The notes: generated from the letters alone by a model not told the origin. 14,119 nucleotides of DNA from Zoogloeaceae bacterium (GCA_031290955.1 JAISLJ010000142.1:1-14119); one strand, 5' to 3'; positions 6,059 to 14,036 are shown, counted from the stretch's first letter. Translations and numbers: made by a program.

Positions 6059-7000
6059 GTGTCCAAACCCTTGTTTGAATCCTCCCTCCAGAGCTTGCCG
6101 CTTGTCTCGCGGGGCAAGGTGCGCGATATCTATGCCGTGGAGGATGATCGGCTCCTCATCGTGACGAGCGACCGGCTCTCCGCCTTTGATGTCATCCTGC
6201 CCGACCCGATTCCCGGCAAGGGAACGGTGCTCACGGCGATTACGGAATTCTGGTTTCGCAAGCTGAGCCACATCGTCCCCAACCATTTGACCGGCATTGC
6301 CCCGGAATCCGTGGTGCAGGCGGAAGAGATTCCCCAGGTGCAAGGCCGGGCGGTGGTCGTGAAGCGTCTGGTTCCACTCCCGATTGAAGCCGTCGTGCGC
6401 GGCTACCTGATCGGCTCGGGCTGGAAGGAATACCAGCAGACTGGCGCGGTGTGCGGCATCGCCCTTTCTCCTGGTCTCCAGATGGCTTCCCGTCTGCCCG
6501 GCCCGATTTTCACTCCGGCCACCAAGGCGGAAATCGGGGCGCATGACGAGAATATTCCCCTGGAGCGCGCGCGCAACCTGTGTTCCGCCGTGCTGCGGGT
6601 ACATCTGGAAGGAACGGGCAAGAACGGCGCGCAATTGTGCGACGAAGCCTGCCAGGCGGCGCTGGCCCTCTACACGGCGGCGGCGGCCCATGCCTTTGAA
6701 CGGGGCGTCATCATCGCCGACACCAAGTTTGAATTCGGCATCGACGCGGCGGGTGCGCTGCACCTCATCGACGAGGTTGTCACTCCGGATTCCTCGCGCT
6801 TCTGGCCGGTTGCGCAGTATCGGGAAGGCATCAGCCCACCCAGCTTCGACAAGCAGTTCGTGCGCGACTATCTGGAAACCCTGGACTGGAACAAGCAGGC
6901 TCCCGGCCCGCGCCTGCCCGCCGACATCATCGAGAAGACCAGCGCCAAGTACCGGGAAGCCTGCGAGCGCCTGACCGAAGCGGCGCTTCCGGATTCCTGA
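6059..7000 (+). CDS. purC: Phosphoribosylaminoimidazole-succinocarboxamide (SAICAR) synthase
   Basis: PurC joins aspartate to CAIR using ATP to give SAICAR in de novo purine synthesis, in the cytoplasm. The 313 residues match the longer form of the enzyme. Visible signatures are SRGKVRDIY (ATP-binding start, residues 17-25), SDRLSAFD, VVRGYLIGSGWKEY, the ADTKFEFG segment, and DEVVTPDSSRFW. The start is GTG 6059, chosen because AGGGAG lies eight bases upstream and the product begins exactly where homologues do. The gene stands alone: no purE or purK is adjacent, and prlC follows after 96 bases. The leader holds competing hairpins. Confidence 0.95.
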   Translation: MSKPLFESSLQSLPLVSRGKVRDIYAVEDDRLLIVTSDRLSAFDVILPDPIPGKGTVLTAITEFWFRKLSHIVPNHLTGIAPESVVQAEEIPQVQGRAVVVKRLVPLPIEAVVRGYLIGSGWKEYQQTGAVCGIALSPGLQMASRLPGPIFTPATKAEIGAHDENIPLERARNLCSAVLRVHLEGTGKNGAQLCDEACQAALALYTAAAAHAFERGVIIADTKFEFGIDAAGALHLIDEVVTPDSSRFWPVAQYREGISPPSFDKQFVRDYLETLDWNKQAPGPRLPADIIEKTSAKYREACERLTEAALPDS

Positions 7001-7096
7001 CCAAGGTGACAATGCCGATTCCATGCCCCGGAGTTGGGGAACAGAGATGATGACGCCGCGCCACGAAAACCCAATCGACGCAGAACCCGAACCAAC

Positions 7097-9181
7097 ATGA
7101 CGCATCCCGATTCAAATAATCCCCTGCTCAGGGGCGAAGGCATTCCTCCTTTCGACGTGATTCGTCCCGAACACGTTGAACCCGCCCTCCGTCAGCTTCT
7201 GGAAGAGGGCGGCGACCTGCTCGTCCGCCTCACTCGACCCGAAACGCCCGCGACCTGGGAGGATTTCGCCGCGCCGCTCGCCGATGGGCTGGAGCGCATT
7301 TCCTGGGCTTGGGGCATTGTCGGCCACCTGCACGCGGTCAATGACATTCCCCCCTGGCGCGACGCCTACAACGCCATGCTGCCGGAAATCTCCCGCTTCT
7401 ACAGTGCTCTGGGCCAGAATCAGGCGTTGTTCGAGAAATACAAGGCACTGCGCGCCAGTCGGGAATTCGAAAGCCTGAACGCGGCACGGCAACGGGTGGT
7501 GGAAAACGAAATTCGGGATTTCCGCCTCTCCGGCGCGGAATTGCCGGAGGCGCAAAAGCCGCGCTTTCTGGAAATCCAGGAACATCTGGCGCGTCTTGCC
7601 GCCCGTTTCTCGGAAAATCTGCTGGACGCCACCAATGCCTACAGCGAGATCGTGACCAGGGAAGAACAACTGGCAGGCATTCCGGAGGATGTCCGCGCCG
7701 CCGCGCGGGCAAGCGCCGAAGCCGCTGGCATTGAAGGCTGGAAATTCACGCTGCACGTGCCTTCCTTCCTGCCCGTGCTGCAATACGCCGATGACCGCGA
7801 CCTGCGCGCGCGGATGTATCGCGCCTATGGCACACGCGCCTCCGAATTCCTCGATTGCGGCGGCAAGCCGGAATGGGACAATACGGCGCTCATGCGCGAA
7901 ATGCTCGTCCTGCGCCAGGAAGAGGCGCGGCTCTTGGGCTACGGGAATTACGCCGAAGTCTCGCTGACTCCGAAGATGGCGGAATCCCCGGCCAGGGTGC
8001 TGGAATTCCTGCGCGATCTGGCGGCAAAGGCAAAACCCTTTGCGCAGCGGGATGTAGCCGAACTGCGCGATTTCGCCCGCCAGGAACTGGGCCTTGCCGA
8101 ACTGATGCCCTGGGATGTCGCCTATGTTTCGGAAAAACTGCGGCAAGCGCGCTACGCCTTCTCCGAACAGGAAGTAAAGCAATATTTCACCGAACCCAAG
8201 GTGATCGCGGGCTTGTTCCATGTCATCGAACGCCTGTTCGGGGCGCGCATCCGGCCGGATTTTGCCCCGAGCTGGCATGCGGATACCCGCTTTTTTCGCA
8301 TCGAGACGGAAGAGGGCGCGCTCATCGGGCAGTTCTACATGGATCTGCATGCCCGGGAGGTGAAGCGCGGCGGCGCCTGGATGGATTCCGCCGTCAGTCG
8401 TCGGCGCAACGGGTGCGGCATCCAGACGCCGGTCGCCTACCTGAACTGCAATTTCGCCGCTCCGGTCAATGGCAAACCGGCGATGCTCACTCACGATGAA
8501 GTCATGACCCTTTTCCACGAGGCAGGGCACGGCTTTCATCACCTGCTCACCAGGATCGAAGAGCCGGGCGTCTCCGGCATCAGCGGCGTGGAGTGGGACG
8601 CGGTGGAACTCCCCTCGCAATTCATGGAGAATTTCTGCTGGACGTGGGAAGTCATCCGGGAAATGACGGCGCATGCCGAGACCGGCGAACCGCTCCCGCA
8701 TCCGCTCTTTGCGCGCATGCTGGCCGCCAAGAACTTCCAGAGCGGCATGATGACCGTGCGTCAGATCGAATTCGCCCTCTTCGACATGCTGCTTCACAGC
8801 GCCTTCGACCCGGAGCATGACGATATCTTGTCTCTTTTAAACAACGTGCGCGCAGAGGTTGCCGTGCTCTTCCCGCCAGAATGGCAGCGTTTCCCGAACA
8901 GCTTTTCCCATATCTTCGGCGGCGGCTATGCGGCGGGCTACTACAGCTACAAATGGGCCGAAGTGCTCTCCGCCGATGCCTATGCCGCTTTCGAGGAGGC
9001 GGGCAATCCACTGGACCCGGCCACGGGGCGGCGCTTCCTGCGGGAGATTCTCGCGGTCGGCGGCGAACGCCCCGCCCTGGAATCGTTCCGGGCCTTTCGA
9101 GGACGAGACCCGGAACCCGATGCATTGTTGCGCCAGAGTGGTATGATTACAGGATGTTTATCCCAAGGAGTAGCAAGATGA
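7097..9181 (+). CDS. prlC: Oligopeptidase A, M3-family zinc metallopeptidase
   Basis: Oligopeptidase A is a cytoplasmic thimet-type peptidase that degrades short peptides, including cleaved signal peptides. The 694 residues are slightly longer than the 680 of Escherichia coli. The zinc site is FHEAGHGFHH, with H474, E475 and H478, and the third ligand is E504 in DAVELPSQ. The C-terminal FGGGYAAGYYSYKWAEVLSADA motif is typical. I chose ATG 7097 because the product then begins MTHPDSNNPLL like homologues; an in-frame TTG at 7034 would add 21 low-complexity residues. No strong ribosome site is visible there. The last ten or so residues (GCLSQGVAR) run past the usual end and into the ATGA overlap with the next gene. 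Confidence 0.95.
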   Translation: MTHPDSNNPLLRGEGIPPFDVIRPEHVEPALRQLLEEGGDLLVRLTRPETPATWEDFAAPLADGLERISWAWGIVGHLHAVNDIPPWRDAYNAMLPEISRFYSALGQNQALFEKYKALRASREFESLNAARQRVVENEIRDFRLSGAELPEAQKPRFLEIQEHLARLAARFSENLLDATNAYSEIVTREEQLAGIPEDVRAAARASAEAAGIEGWKFTLHVPSFLPVLQYADDRDLRARMYRAYGTRASEFLDCGGKPEWDNTALMREMLVLRQEEARLLGYGNYAEVSLTPKMAESPARVLEFLRDLAAKAKPFAQRDVAELRDFARQELGLAELMPWDVAYVSEKLRQARYAFSEQEVKQYFTEPKVIAGLFHVIERLFGARIRPDFAPSWHADTRFFRIETEEGALIGQFYMDLHAREVKRGGAWMDSAVSRRRNGCGIQTPVAYLNCNFAAPVNGKPAMLTHDEVMTLFHEAGHGFHHLLTRIEEPGVSGISGVEWDAVELPSQFMENFCWTWEVIREMTAHAETGEPLPHPLFARMLAAKNFQSGMMTVRQIEFALFDMLLHSAFDPEHDDILSLLNNVRAEVAVLFPPEWQRFPNSFSHIFGGGYAAGYYSYKWAEVLSADAYAAFEEAGNPLDPATGRRFLREILAVGGERPALESFRAFRGRDPEPDALLRQSGMITGCLSQGVAR

Positions 9182-9783
9182 TGATGAATGTGTTCCTTCG
9201 TGTTTCCTGCGCCGGACTGGCGCTTGTGGCTTCCCTCGCGGCGGCCCAGACCTACCGCTGGACGGATTCGGCGGGCCGCACGGTCTATAGCGATACGCCA
9301 CCGCCGCATACGGTCAAGAACGCCGTGCGGGTCGGAAAAAAGGGGGCCACGAATGCCGAGGATGGCAACGTGCCCTTCGCGGTGCGCGTCGCGGCGCAAA
9401 AATATCCGGTCACGCTCTACACCGGGCCGGATTGCGATGATTGCAATCGGGCGCGCAGCCACCTGAGTCGGCGTGGTGTGCCCTTCACCGAGAAGGCCAT
9501 CCAGAACGCCGGGGATGCGAACGCCGCGGAACTGAAGGCGCTGGTCGGGGATGTTTTCGTGCCCAGCGTCAAGATTGGTTCGCAGAAGGTGCGCGGCTTT
9601 GAAGCGAGCATCTATGATGGCGCGCTGGATCTGGCCGGATATCCCAAGGCGCCCGCGAACGCGCCCACTGTCCCCGCTGCGCCGGTTTCCGCCGGAGTTC
9701 CGCTCCCGGCAGAAACGCCTGTGGCGGAAGCTCCCGCTCCGGCAACGGCAGGAGGCGTGCCTGCCTCGTTGCCGCCGCGATGA
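9178..9783 (+). CDS. Exported DUF4124 / glutaredoxin-like protein
   Basis: A 201-residue protein in three parts. Residues 1-23 form a signal peptide (VFLRVSCAGLALVASLAAAQ). Next is a DUF4124-type segment with the characteristic YRWTDSAGRTVYSDTPPP. From about residue 75 comes a glutaredoxin-like domain (VTLYTGPDCDDCNRARSHL) with C86 and C89 as the CxxC redox pair and a VPSVKIG segment as the cis-proline loop. The last 45 residues are Ala/Pro-rich, probably a flexible tail. It likely acts in thiol exchange in the periplasm, which is unusual for a glutaredoxin fold. AAGGAG lies seven bases before ATG 9178; two further in-frame ATGs follow. It overlaps prlC and xth by four bases each. Confidence 0.9.
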   Translation: MMMNVFLRVSCAGLALVASLAAAQTYRWTDSAGRTVYSDTPPPHTVKNAVRVGKKGATNAEDGNVPFAVRVAAQKYPVTLYTGPDCDDCNRARSHLSRRGVPFTEKAIQNAGDANAAELKALVGDVFVPSVKIGSQKVRGFEASIYDGALDLAGYPKAPANAPTVPAAPVSAGVPLPAETPVAEAPAPATAGGVPASLPPR

Positions 9784-10541
9784 GGCTGGCGACCTGGAAC
9801 GTCAACAGCCTCAAGGTTCGTCTGCCGCACCTTCTGGATTGGCTTGGCCGCCAGGAGGTTGGCATTGTCGCCTTGCAGGAAACCAAGCTCGAAGACGATC
9901 AATTTCCGCGCGCCGAGATCGAGGCAGCGGGCTATCATGTCGTTTTCAGCGGTCAGAAGACCTATAACGGCGTTGCCCTGCTCGCCAAATCCGAAATCGG
10001 GCAGGTCTTGCGCGAAAATCCCCATTTCCCCGACCCGCAGAAACGCCTGATCGCCGCCACGATGGATGGAATCCGGGTCATCTGCGCCTATGTTCCCAAC
10101 GGTCAGACGCTGGAAAGCGACAAATACGCCTACAAGCTCGCCTGGCTCGAAGGTCTGCGCCACTGGGCGGCAGAGGAATTGCGCCAGCATGAATTCCTGG
10201 CCTTGTGTGGTGATTTCAACATCGCGCCGGAAGACCGGGATGTGCATGATCCCAAAGCCTGGGCGGACGCGATCCTGTGTTCGCCGCCCGAACGCGCCGC
10301 CTTCCGGAGCCTGCTGGATCTCGGTCTGGCGGATGCCTTCCGGCGCTTCGCGCAGCCCGAGGGCAGTTTTTCCTGGTGGGATTACCGCATGCTGGGCTTC
10401 CAGAAGAACAAGGGCCTGCGCATCGACCACATCCTGCTCTCGACCGCCTTGGCAACCCGCTGCACCGCCGCAGGCATCGACCGCGCTCCCCGCAAACAAC
10501 CCCGCCCCTCCGACCACGCGCCAGTGTGGGCGGATATATGA
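9780..10541 (+). CDS. xth: Exodeoxyribonuclease III
   Basis: Exonuclease III is the AP endonuclease and 3'-5' exonuclease of base-excision repair. The 253 residues show the whole endonuclease/exonuclease/phosphatase set: WNVNSL at 6-11, E34 in LQETKL (metal ligand), YNGVALL, YVPNG, D145 and N147 in GDFNIAPEDRDVHDP, RIDHIL, and the terminal D245/H246 pair in SDHAPV. ATG 9780 overlaps the stop of the DUF4124 gene by four bases, making xth the last of three coupled genes. A large hairpin lies 50 bases downstream, at the convergent junction. Naming within the family (xthA or exoA) depends on convention. Confidence 0.96.
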   Translation: MRLATWNVNSLKVRLPHLLDWLGRQEVGIVALQETKLEDDQFPRAEIEAAGYHVVFSGQKTYNGVALLAKSEIGQVLRENPHFPDPQKRLIAATMDGIRVICAYVPNGQTLESDKYAYKLAWLEGLRHWAAEELRQHEFLALCGDFNIAPEDRDVHDPKAWADAILCSPPERAAFRSLLDLGLADAFRRFAQPEGSFSWWDYRMLGFQKNKGLRIDHILLSTALATRCTAAGIDRAPRKQPRPSDHAPVWADI

Positions 10542-10590
10542 CGACACGGATCATAGTAGGAACGCTCCAAGTTGGCGTCGCCCTGCGCTG

Positions 10591-10639
10591 GGTAGGAGAT
10601 GGAGCCTTTCCCCCAGGGGACAAGGCTCCATCTCCTACC
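10591..10639. repeat. REP-like hairpin at the convergent junction of xth and the DUF805 gene
   Basis: GGTAGGAGATGGAGCCTT (10591-10608) pairs perfectly with 10622-10639. Inside, TCCC (10609-10612) pairs with GGGA (10617-10620) around a CCAG tetraloop, with one bulged C at 10621. The stem is thus 22 bp with a single bulge. The right arm includes the stop codon of the minus-strand gene. There is no U tract on either strand. A TAGGAG-headed palindrome between convergent genes resembles REP-type elements of proteobacteria, but only one copy is in the window. Confidence 0.7.
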
Positions 10640-11462
10640 GCATTGAGGTGATCCACTTTGGCAGGGTAGTGCCGACGTAGAAGAGTGTGACGAGGTAGAT
10701 GAGGGGGAAGGCGCAGGCGAGGAGGACTTCGATCTTGCCGTCGTCCGGCGGCGGCGGGAAGTCGAAGTTGTTTTCGCTTTCCGTGCCGCCCTTGGCGCTC
10801 AGGAGCAGGGTCGCCAGAAGGTGCGTCAGGATGCCGAGCGCCGGGAAGACGTAATAGCCCAGGAGCGGCGGCACGATGAGGTAGGCGAGTGCCCAGCCGC
10901 CCGGCAGGTCGATGTCGTGCAGGCGGCGCGCGATCACCGAGACAAGGAAGGCCAGCAGCGGAATCACCAGCACGGCGAACACGGCGCCTGCGCCGTGCAG
11001 TTCCGCCGTCAGCCAGAGGCCGCTTGCCGTGATGGGTACGCCAAGCAGCAGTGCGCCCATGAACCAGCCCATGAAGCGTACCCGGCCCAAGCGCCCGCTG
11101 AAACTCAGGTATTCAATCTCGCAATAATGCTTGCCATGCGCCATGGATTCCGCCGGCGAGATGTTGATGAATTCCTGCTGGTGCTTCGGCAGCGCCTCCA
11201 TCTTGACCTCGGCGGTATCCACGTTCGTCTCCTTGTGGACGACAAGGCCCGCCTTTTTCAGGACAGCGACCAGCCGATTCGCGGTTTTTTCCGGCAGGTC
11301 CTGCCCAATGACGACCGGACGCCCAATGAACATGGGATTGATGTCTTCCGGCTTGCAACCCAGAGACTGCAAAAGCGCCCCCTTGACTTCCGGCAGCTTT
11401 TTCCCCGCCGCCAGACTGCCATCAAAAATTACGCGATAGGTGATCTTTTCCTTCTTGCCCAT
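10635..11462 (-). CDS. DUF805 membrane protein with an N-terminal soluble domain
   Basis: A 275-residue inner-membrane protein of unknown function. Residues 7-76 form a soluble module (YRVIFDGSLAAGKKLPEV...VVIGQDLPEKTANRLVAVLKKAGLVV) with an alpha/beta pattern, also seen on other proteobacterial membrane proteins as far as I recall. A linker follows. The DUF805 region begins with FSGRLGRVRFMGWF (121-134) and includes RRLHDIDLPGGW (179-190). Transmembrane stretches lie near 131-151, 160-178, 189-222 (two) and 246-264. ATG 11462 follows a GGGGAG ribosome site; longer in-frame starts reach into fliR and look unlikely. It follows fliR by 46 bases in the same direction but has its own candidate promoter. 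Confidence 0.85.
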   Translation of the reverse strand: MGKKEKITYRVIFDGSLAAGKKLPEVKGALLQSLGCKPEDINPMFIGRPVVIGQDLPEKTANRLVAVLKKAGLVVHKETNVDTAEVKMEALPKHQQEFINISPAESMAHGKHYCEIEYLSFSGRLGRVRFMGWFMGALLLGVPITASGLWLTAELHGAGAVFAVLVIPLLAFLVSVIARRLHDIDLPGGWALAYLIVPPLLGYYVFPALGILTHLLATLLLSAKGGTESENNFDFPPPPDDGKIEVLLACAFPLIYLVTLFYVGTTLPKWITSMR

Positions 11463-11494
11463 GATTGTCTCCCCCGTGGCATTGATGTCATAGT

Positions 11495-11523
11495 ATTCTA
11501 GCCCCTTTTCAGGGTGGTGGCAG
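11495..11523 (-). promoter_or_regulatory. Candidate sigma-70 promoter of the DUF805 gene
   Basis: On the minus strand CTGCCA (11523-11518, 4 of 6 consensus) and TAGAAT (11500-11495, 5 of 6) are 17 bases apart. The -35 box overlaps the last codons of fliR. Transcription would start near 11488, about 26 bases before ATG 11462. It suggests the gene can be expressed independently of the flagellar operon. Confidence 0.42.
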
Positions 11524-12291
11524 CGCAAAATACAGCATGGCGCGCAGACCTTCGTTAAAGAGTTGTTCCAGCGGGACGGCCAGGTAGCCCATCATCAGGA
11601 TCAGGCTGAAGAATCCCAGGCCTAAAGTGATGGGGAAGCCGATGGCGAACAGGTTCAATTGCGGCGCGACCCGGTTCAGGATGCCCAGAGCCAGGTTGGT
11701 GATCATCAGGACGACCAGTATGGGAAGCGCGAGAAAAAGACCCGTGGAGAAAATCTTGCCGCCCATGACAGCCAGGAAGTGCCAGCTTGAGGCCGCAAGC
11801 GGCGTTGCGGAAATGGGAATGGCCGTGAAACTCTGGGCGAGGACCGCGAAATAGACGAGATGACCGTTCAGGGTGAGGAAAAGAAGGGTCGCCAGGAGCG
11901 TCATGAAGTTGGAGAGCACAGAGGTTTGCGCCGTGTTTTGCGGATCGTAGAAGGTGGCGAAGCCCAGGCCCATCTGGAAGGCAGCCACGGCGGCCCCCAT
12001 GTCGACCGCGGTGAAGATGATGCGCATGGAAAATCCCATGCCGAGGCCGATCATGACCTGCTGTGCGAGAATCCACAAGCCCAGCCCGGAAGCCGGGGGC
12101 ACATCGGGCATGGGCGGCAGGATGGGCGCGACAGCGATGGTGAGCGCCAGCCCCAGAATGAGGCGGATGCGTCGCGGCATGGCGGCATTGCTCAGGAAGG
12201 GAGCCGAAGCCGCGACCGCGAGGATGCGCGCCAGCGGATAGAAGAACGCGGCAATCCATTGGTCAAGCTGGGCGGAGGTCAGGGTAATCAT
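11509..12291 (-). CDS. fliR: Flagellar export gate protein FliR
   Basis: FliR is a multi-span inner-membrane subunit of the flagellar type III export gate, assembling with FliP and FliQ into the central pore. The 260 residues match the family length. Recognisable parts are the N-terminal ARILAVAASAPFLSNAAMPRRIRLILGLAL, the middle GFSMRIIFTAVDMGAAVAAFQMGLGFATFYDP, and the C-terminal RVAPQLNLFAIGFPITLGLG. Five to six hydrophobic spans are evident. Start ATG 12291 lies 15 bases after the fliQ stop with a weak ribosome site, suggesting coupling. flhB, which often follows fliR, is absent. Confidence 0.97.
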   Translation of the reverse strand: MITLTSAQLDQWIAAFFYPLARILAVAASAPFLSNAAMPRRIRLILGLALTIAVAPILPPMPDVPPASGLGLWILAQQVMIGLGMGFSMRIIFTAVDMGAAVAAFQMGLGFATFYDPQNTAQTSVLSNFMTLLATLLFLTLNGHLVYFAVLAQSFTAIPISATPLAASSWHFLAVMGGKIFSTGLFLALPILVVLMITNLALGILNRVAPQLNLFAIGFPITLGLGFFSLILMMGYLAVPLEQLFNEGLRAMLYFALPPP

Positions 12292-12306
12292 CGCCCGGTC
12301 CAGTCG

Positions 12307-12576
12307 TCAGCCAATCACGTTTGGAATGCTCTCCAGCATTCGGCGCATGAATTCGAGCATGAAGCGCAGCATCCACGGTCCGGCCAGAATCAGCATCAGG
12401 AAGACGGAAACCAGCTTGGGAATGAAGGAGAGCGTGGCTTCGTTGATCTGGGTGGCCGCCTGGAAAATGCTGACCAGCAAGCCGACCGCCAGCGCCACCA
12501 GAAGCAGGGGCGCAGAGAGGAAAAGCGCCGCCTGGATGGCCTCGCGGCCAATATTCATGACTGTATCCGCGTTCAT
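12307..12576 (-). CDS. fliQ: Flagellar export gate protein FliQ
   Basis: FliQ is the small two-span subunit of the FliPQR export gate. The 89-residue product has the normal length, two long hydrophobic helices (about 17-38 and 53-72), and the family motifs LLVALAVGLLVSIFQAATQINEATLSFIPKL joined to a GPWM turn. ATG 12576 overlaps the fliP stop by four bases (ATGA), so fliP and fliQ are translationally coupled. Identification is firm. Confidence 0.97.
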   Translation of the reverse strand: MNADTVMNIGREAIQAALFLSAPLLLVALAVGLLVSIFQAATQINEATLSFIPKLVSVFLMLILAGPWMLRFMLEFMRRMLESIPNVIG

Positions 12577-13361
12577 GCGCCGAAACTCCGTACCAAGGAA
12601 CCAATCAACAACTGCCAGCCGTCCGCCAGCACAAAGAGCATGATCTTGAAAGGCAGCGACACCATGATGGGCGACATCATCATCATCCCCATCGACATGA
12701 GCAGGCTTGCCACCACCATGTCGATCACCAGGAAAGGGATGAAAAGCACAAAGCCGATCTGGAAGGCCGTCTTGAGTTCGCTGGAGATGAAGGCGGGAAC
12801 CAGGATGCGCATGGGTGTTTCCTCCGGCGTTTCGATCTTCTCAACCTTGGCAAGCTGCATGAAGAGCGCCAGATCGGATTCACGGGTCTGTTTCAGCATG
12901 AAGCCGCGCAGGGGCACAGCGGCGCGCTCACCGGCCTCCATGATGTTGATGCGATTCTCGGAGAGCGGCAGGTAGGCATCCACGTAGATGCGTTCCCCTA
13001 CGGGCGCCATGATGAAGAAGGTAAGGAAGAGGGAGATGCCGATCAACACCTGGGCGGGCGGCGCGGTCTGGGTGCCCAGCGCGTGCCGGAGCAGGGAGAA
13101 GACGATGATGATGCGCGTAAAACTCGTCATCATGAGGAGGAGGGCGGGGATGAAGGAGAGTGCCGTCAGGGTGAGAAGGGTCTGGATGCTGAGCGTGTAG
13201 GTCGTGCCGCCGTTCGGGGCGGGCGTCGTCGTGAGCATCGGCAGGCCGCCGCCGGAGGCGGTTTGCTGCTGCGCGGCCTGCGCCAGGACGGATTCGGGCG
13301 TGAGCAGCAGGAGCGTGAGCATCAGGAGCGCGAGGAATTGCAAAAGGCGGAACGACTTCAT
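12573..13361 (-). CDS. fliP: Flagellar export gate protein FliP
   Basis: FliP is the main subunit of the flagellar export gate and, unusually, is made with a cleaved signal peptide. The 262 residues begin MKSFRLLQFLALLMLTLLLLTPESVLA, a clear signal sequence, followed by a short Ala/Gly/Thr-rich stretch. The conserved body includes LSFIPALLLMMTSFTRIIIVFSLLRHALG, QVLIGISLFLTFFIMAPV, and FISSELKTAFQIGFVLFIPFLVIDMVVASLLMSMGMMMMSP. Start ATG 13361 is chosen because it opens the signal peptide and has GGAAGA eight bases upstream; a longer open frame extends into fliO but is not plausible. It follows fliO after 59 bases. Confidence 0.97.
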   Translation of the reverse strand: MKSFRLLQFLALLMLTLLLLTPESVLAQAAQQQTASGGGLPMLTTTPAPNGGTTYTLSIQTLLTLTALSFIPALLLMMTSFTRIIIVFSLLRHALGTQTAPPAQVLIGISLFLTFFIMAPVGERIYVDAYLPLSENRINIMEAGERAAVPLRGFMLKQTRESDLALFMQLAKVEKIETPEETPMRILVPAFISSELKTAFQIGFVLFIPFLVIDMVVASLLMSMGMMMMSPIMVSLPFKIMLFVLADGWQLLIGSLVRSFGA

Positions 13362-13420
13362 CTGGATTCTTCCACGCGGTGTTGTTGTCTGGTTTGTCTG
13401 GTCATGGGCAAGCCAAAACA

Positions 13421-13837
13421 TCATGGACGCGGATTGGAGAATTGTTGCAGCCATTGGCGAAAGGAGGGCGGCACGGGCGATTTTTCCAGGGGCGGTTCGG
13501 ACGGAAGAACATCCTGCCTGGGCATGGTGTGCAGGGTGCGAATCTGGCCAGGCACGATGCCGACGACCAGCAGTTGATCGCCCGCCTCGACGAGCACGAT
13601 GCGCTCGCGCGGCCCCAAAGCCACGCCACCCAGCAGCCGCAATCCCCCCTGCCCAAAACCCTTGCCGCCCAATACCTTGCGGGAGAGCCAGGCGAAGAGC
13701 ACAAGGCAGGCAACGATGACGAGCAGCATCAGGAAGACGTGCAGGAACGATCCCGCGCTCCCGGCGGAGGAGACCGGCGGCTCCGCCGCCAGCGCCAGCT
13801 TCGGCAAGGCAAGGAGGAGAAAGAGGAAGAACCGCAT
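13421..13837 (-). CDS. fliO: Flagellar biosynthesis protein FliO
   Basis: FliO is a small bitopic membrane protein that helps FliP assemble into the export gate. The 138 residues start with a hydrophobic leader (MRFFLFLLLALPKLALAAE), then a second membrane span near 31-51 (FLHVFLMLLVIVACLVLFAWL). A cytoplasmic domain follows with the family pattern LGPRERIVLVEAGDQLLVVGI, then a polar, proline-containing end. I chose ATG 13837 because it opens the leader; the frame stays open back into the insertion-sequence end, but that part looks non-coding. The usual upstream partner fliN is not in the 166 bases before the element, so the operon's promoter and its link to fliMN cannot be seen. Confidence 0.92.
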   Translation of the reverse strand: MRFFLFLLLALPKLALAAEPPVSSAGSAGSFLHVFLMLLVIVACLVLFAWLSRKVLGGKGFGQGGLRLLGGVALGPRERIVLVEAGDQLLVVGIVPGQIRTLHTMPRQDVLPSEPPLEKSPVPPSFRQWLQQFSNPRP

Positions 13838-13862
13838 GCAATGCCCGCGCAAGGAAGAAAAG

Positions 13863-14036
13863 ATGGACGGAACCGAAAGCATCCAGGATACGCCGCCAGG
13901 CCACAGCCCGTTGCTGGAAACGAAACTTGACGCTCCCAAACCCGAAAAACGGCCCCGATTATGGCTCCATTCCCAGCAACTGGCAATGGGTCCAGCGGAC
14001 AGCTGTAGCGAGCTTCCTATCTGTCCACCTTTGTAG
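13863..14036 (+). pseudogene. Divergent reading frame cut by the right insertion-sequence end
   Basis: ATG 13863 has AAGGAAG eight bases upstream, a respectable ribosome site. The frame reads MDGTESIQDTPPGHSPLLET and on, Pro/Lys-rich and hydrophilic, for exactly 47 codons up to the element boundary at 14004. It then runs ten codons into the element and stops. I recognise no family. It would be divergent from fliO with only 25 bases between the two starts, too little room for two promoters. It is either the 5' remnant of an interrupted gene or a chance frame in the fliO upstream region. Confidence 0.4.

Noticed and set aside
7026..7039. CCCC/GGGG hairpin between purC and prlC as a terminator
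   Set aside because: Only four base pairs and no U tract follow; too weak to call.
12573..13904. 443-residue version of FliP
   Set aside because: The extension overlaps fliO in another frame and precedes a clear signal peptide that starts at 13361.
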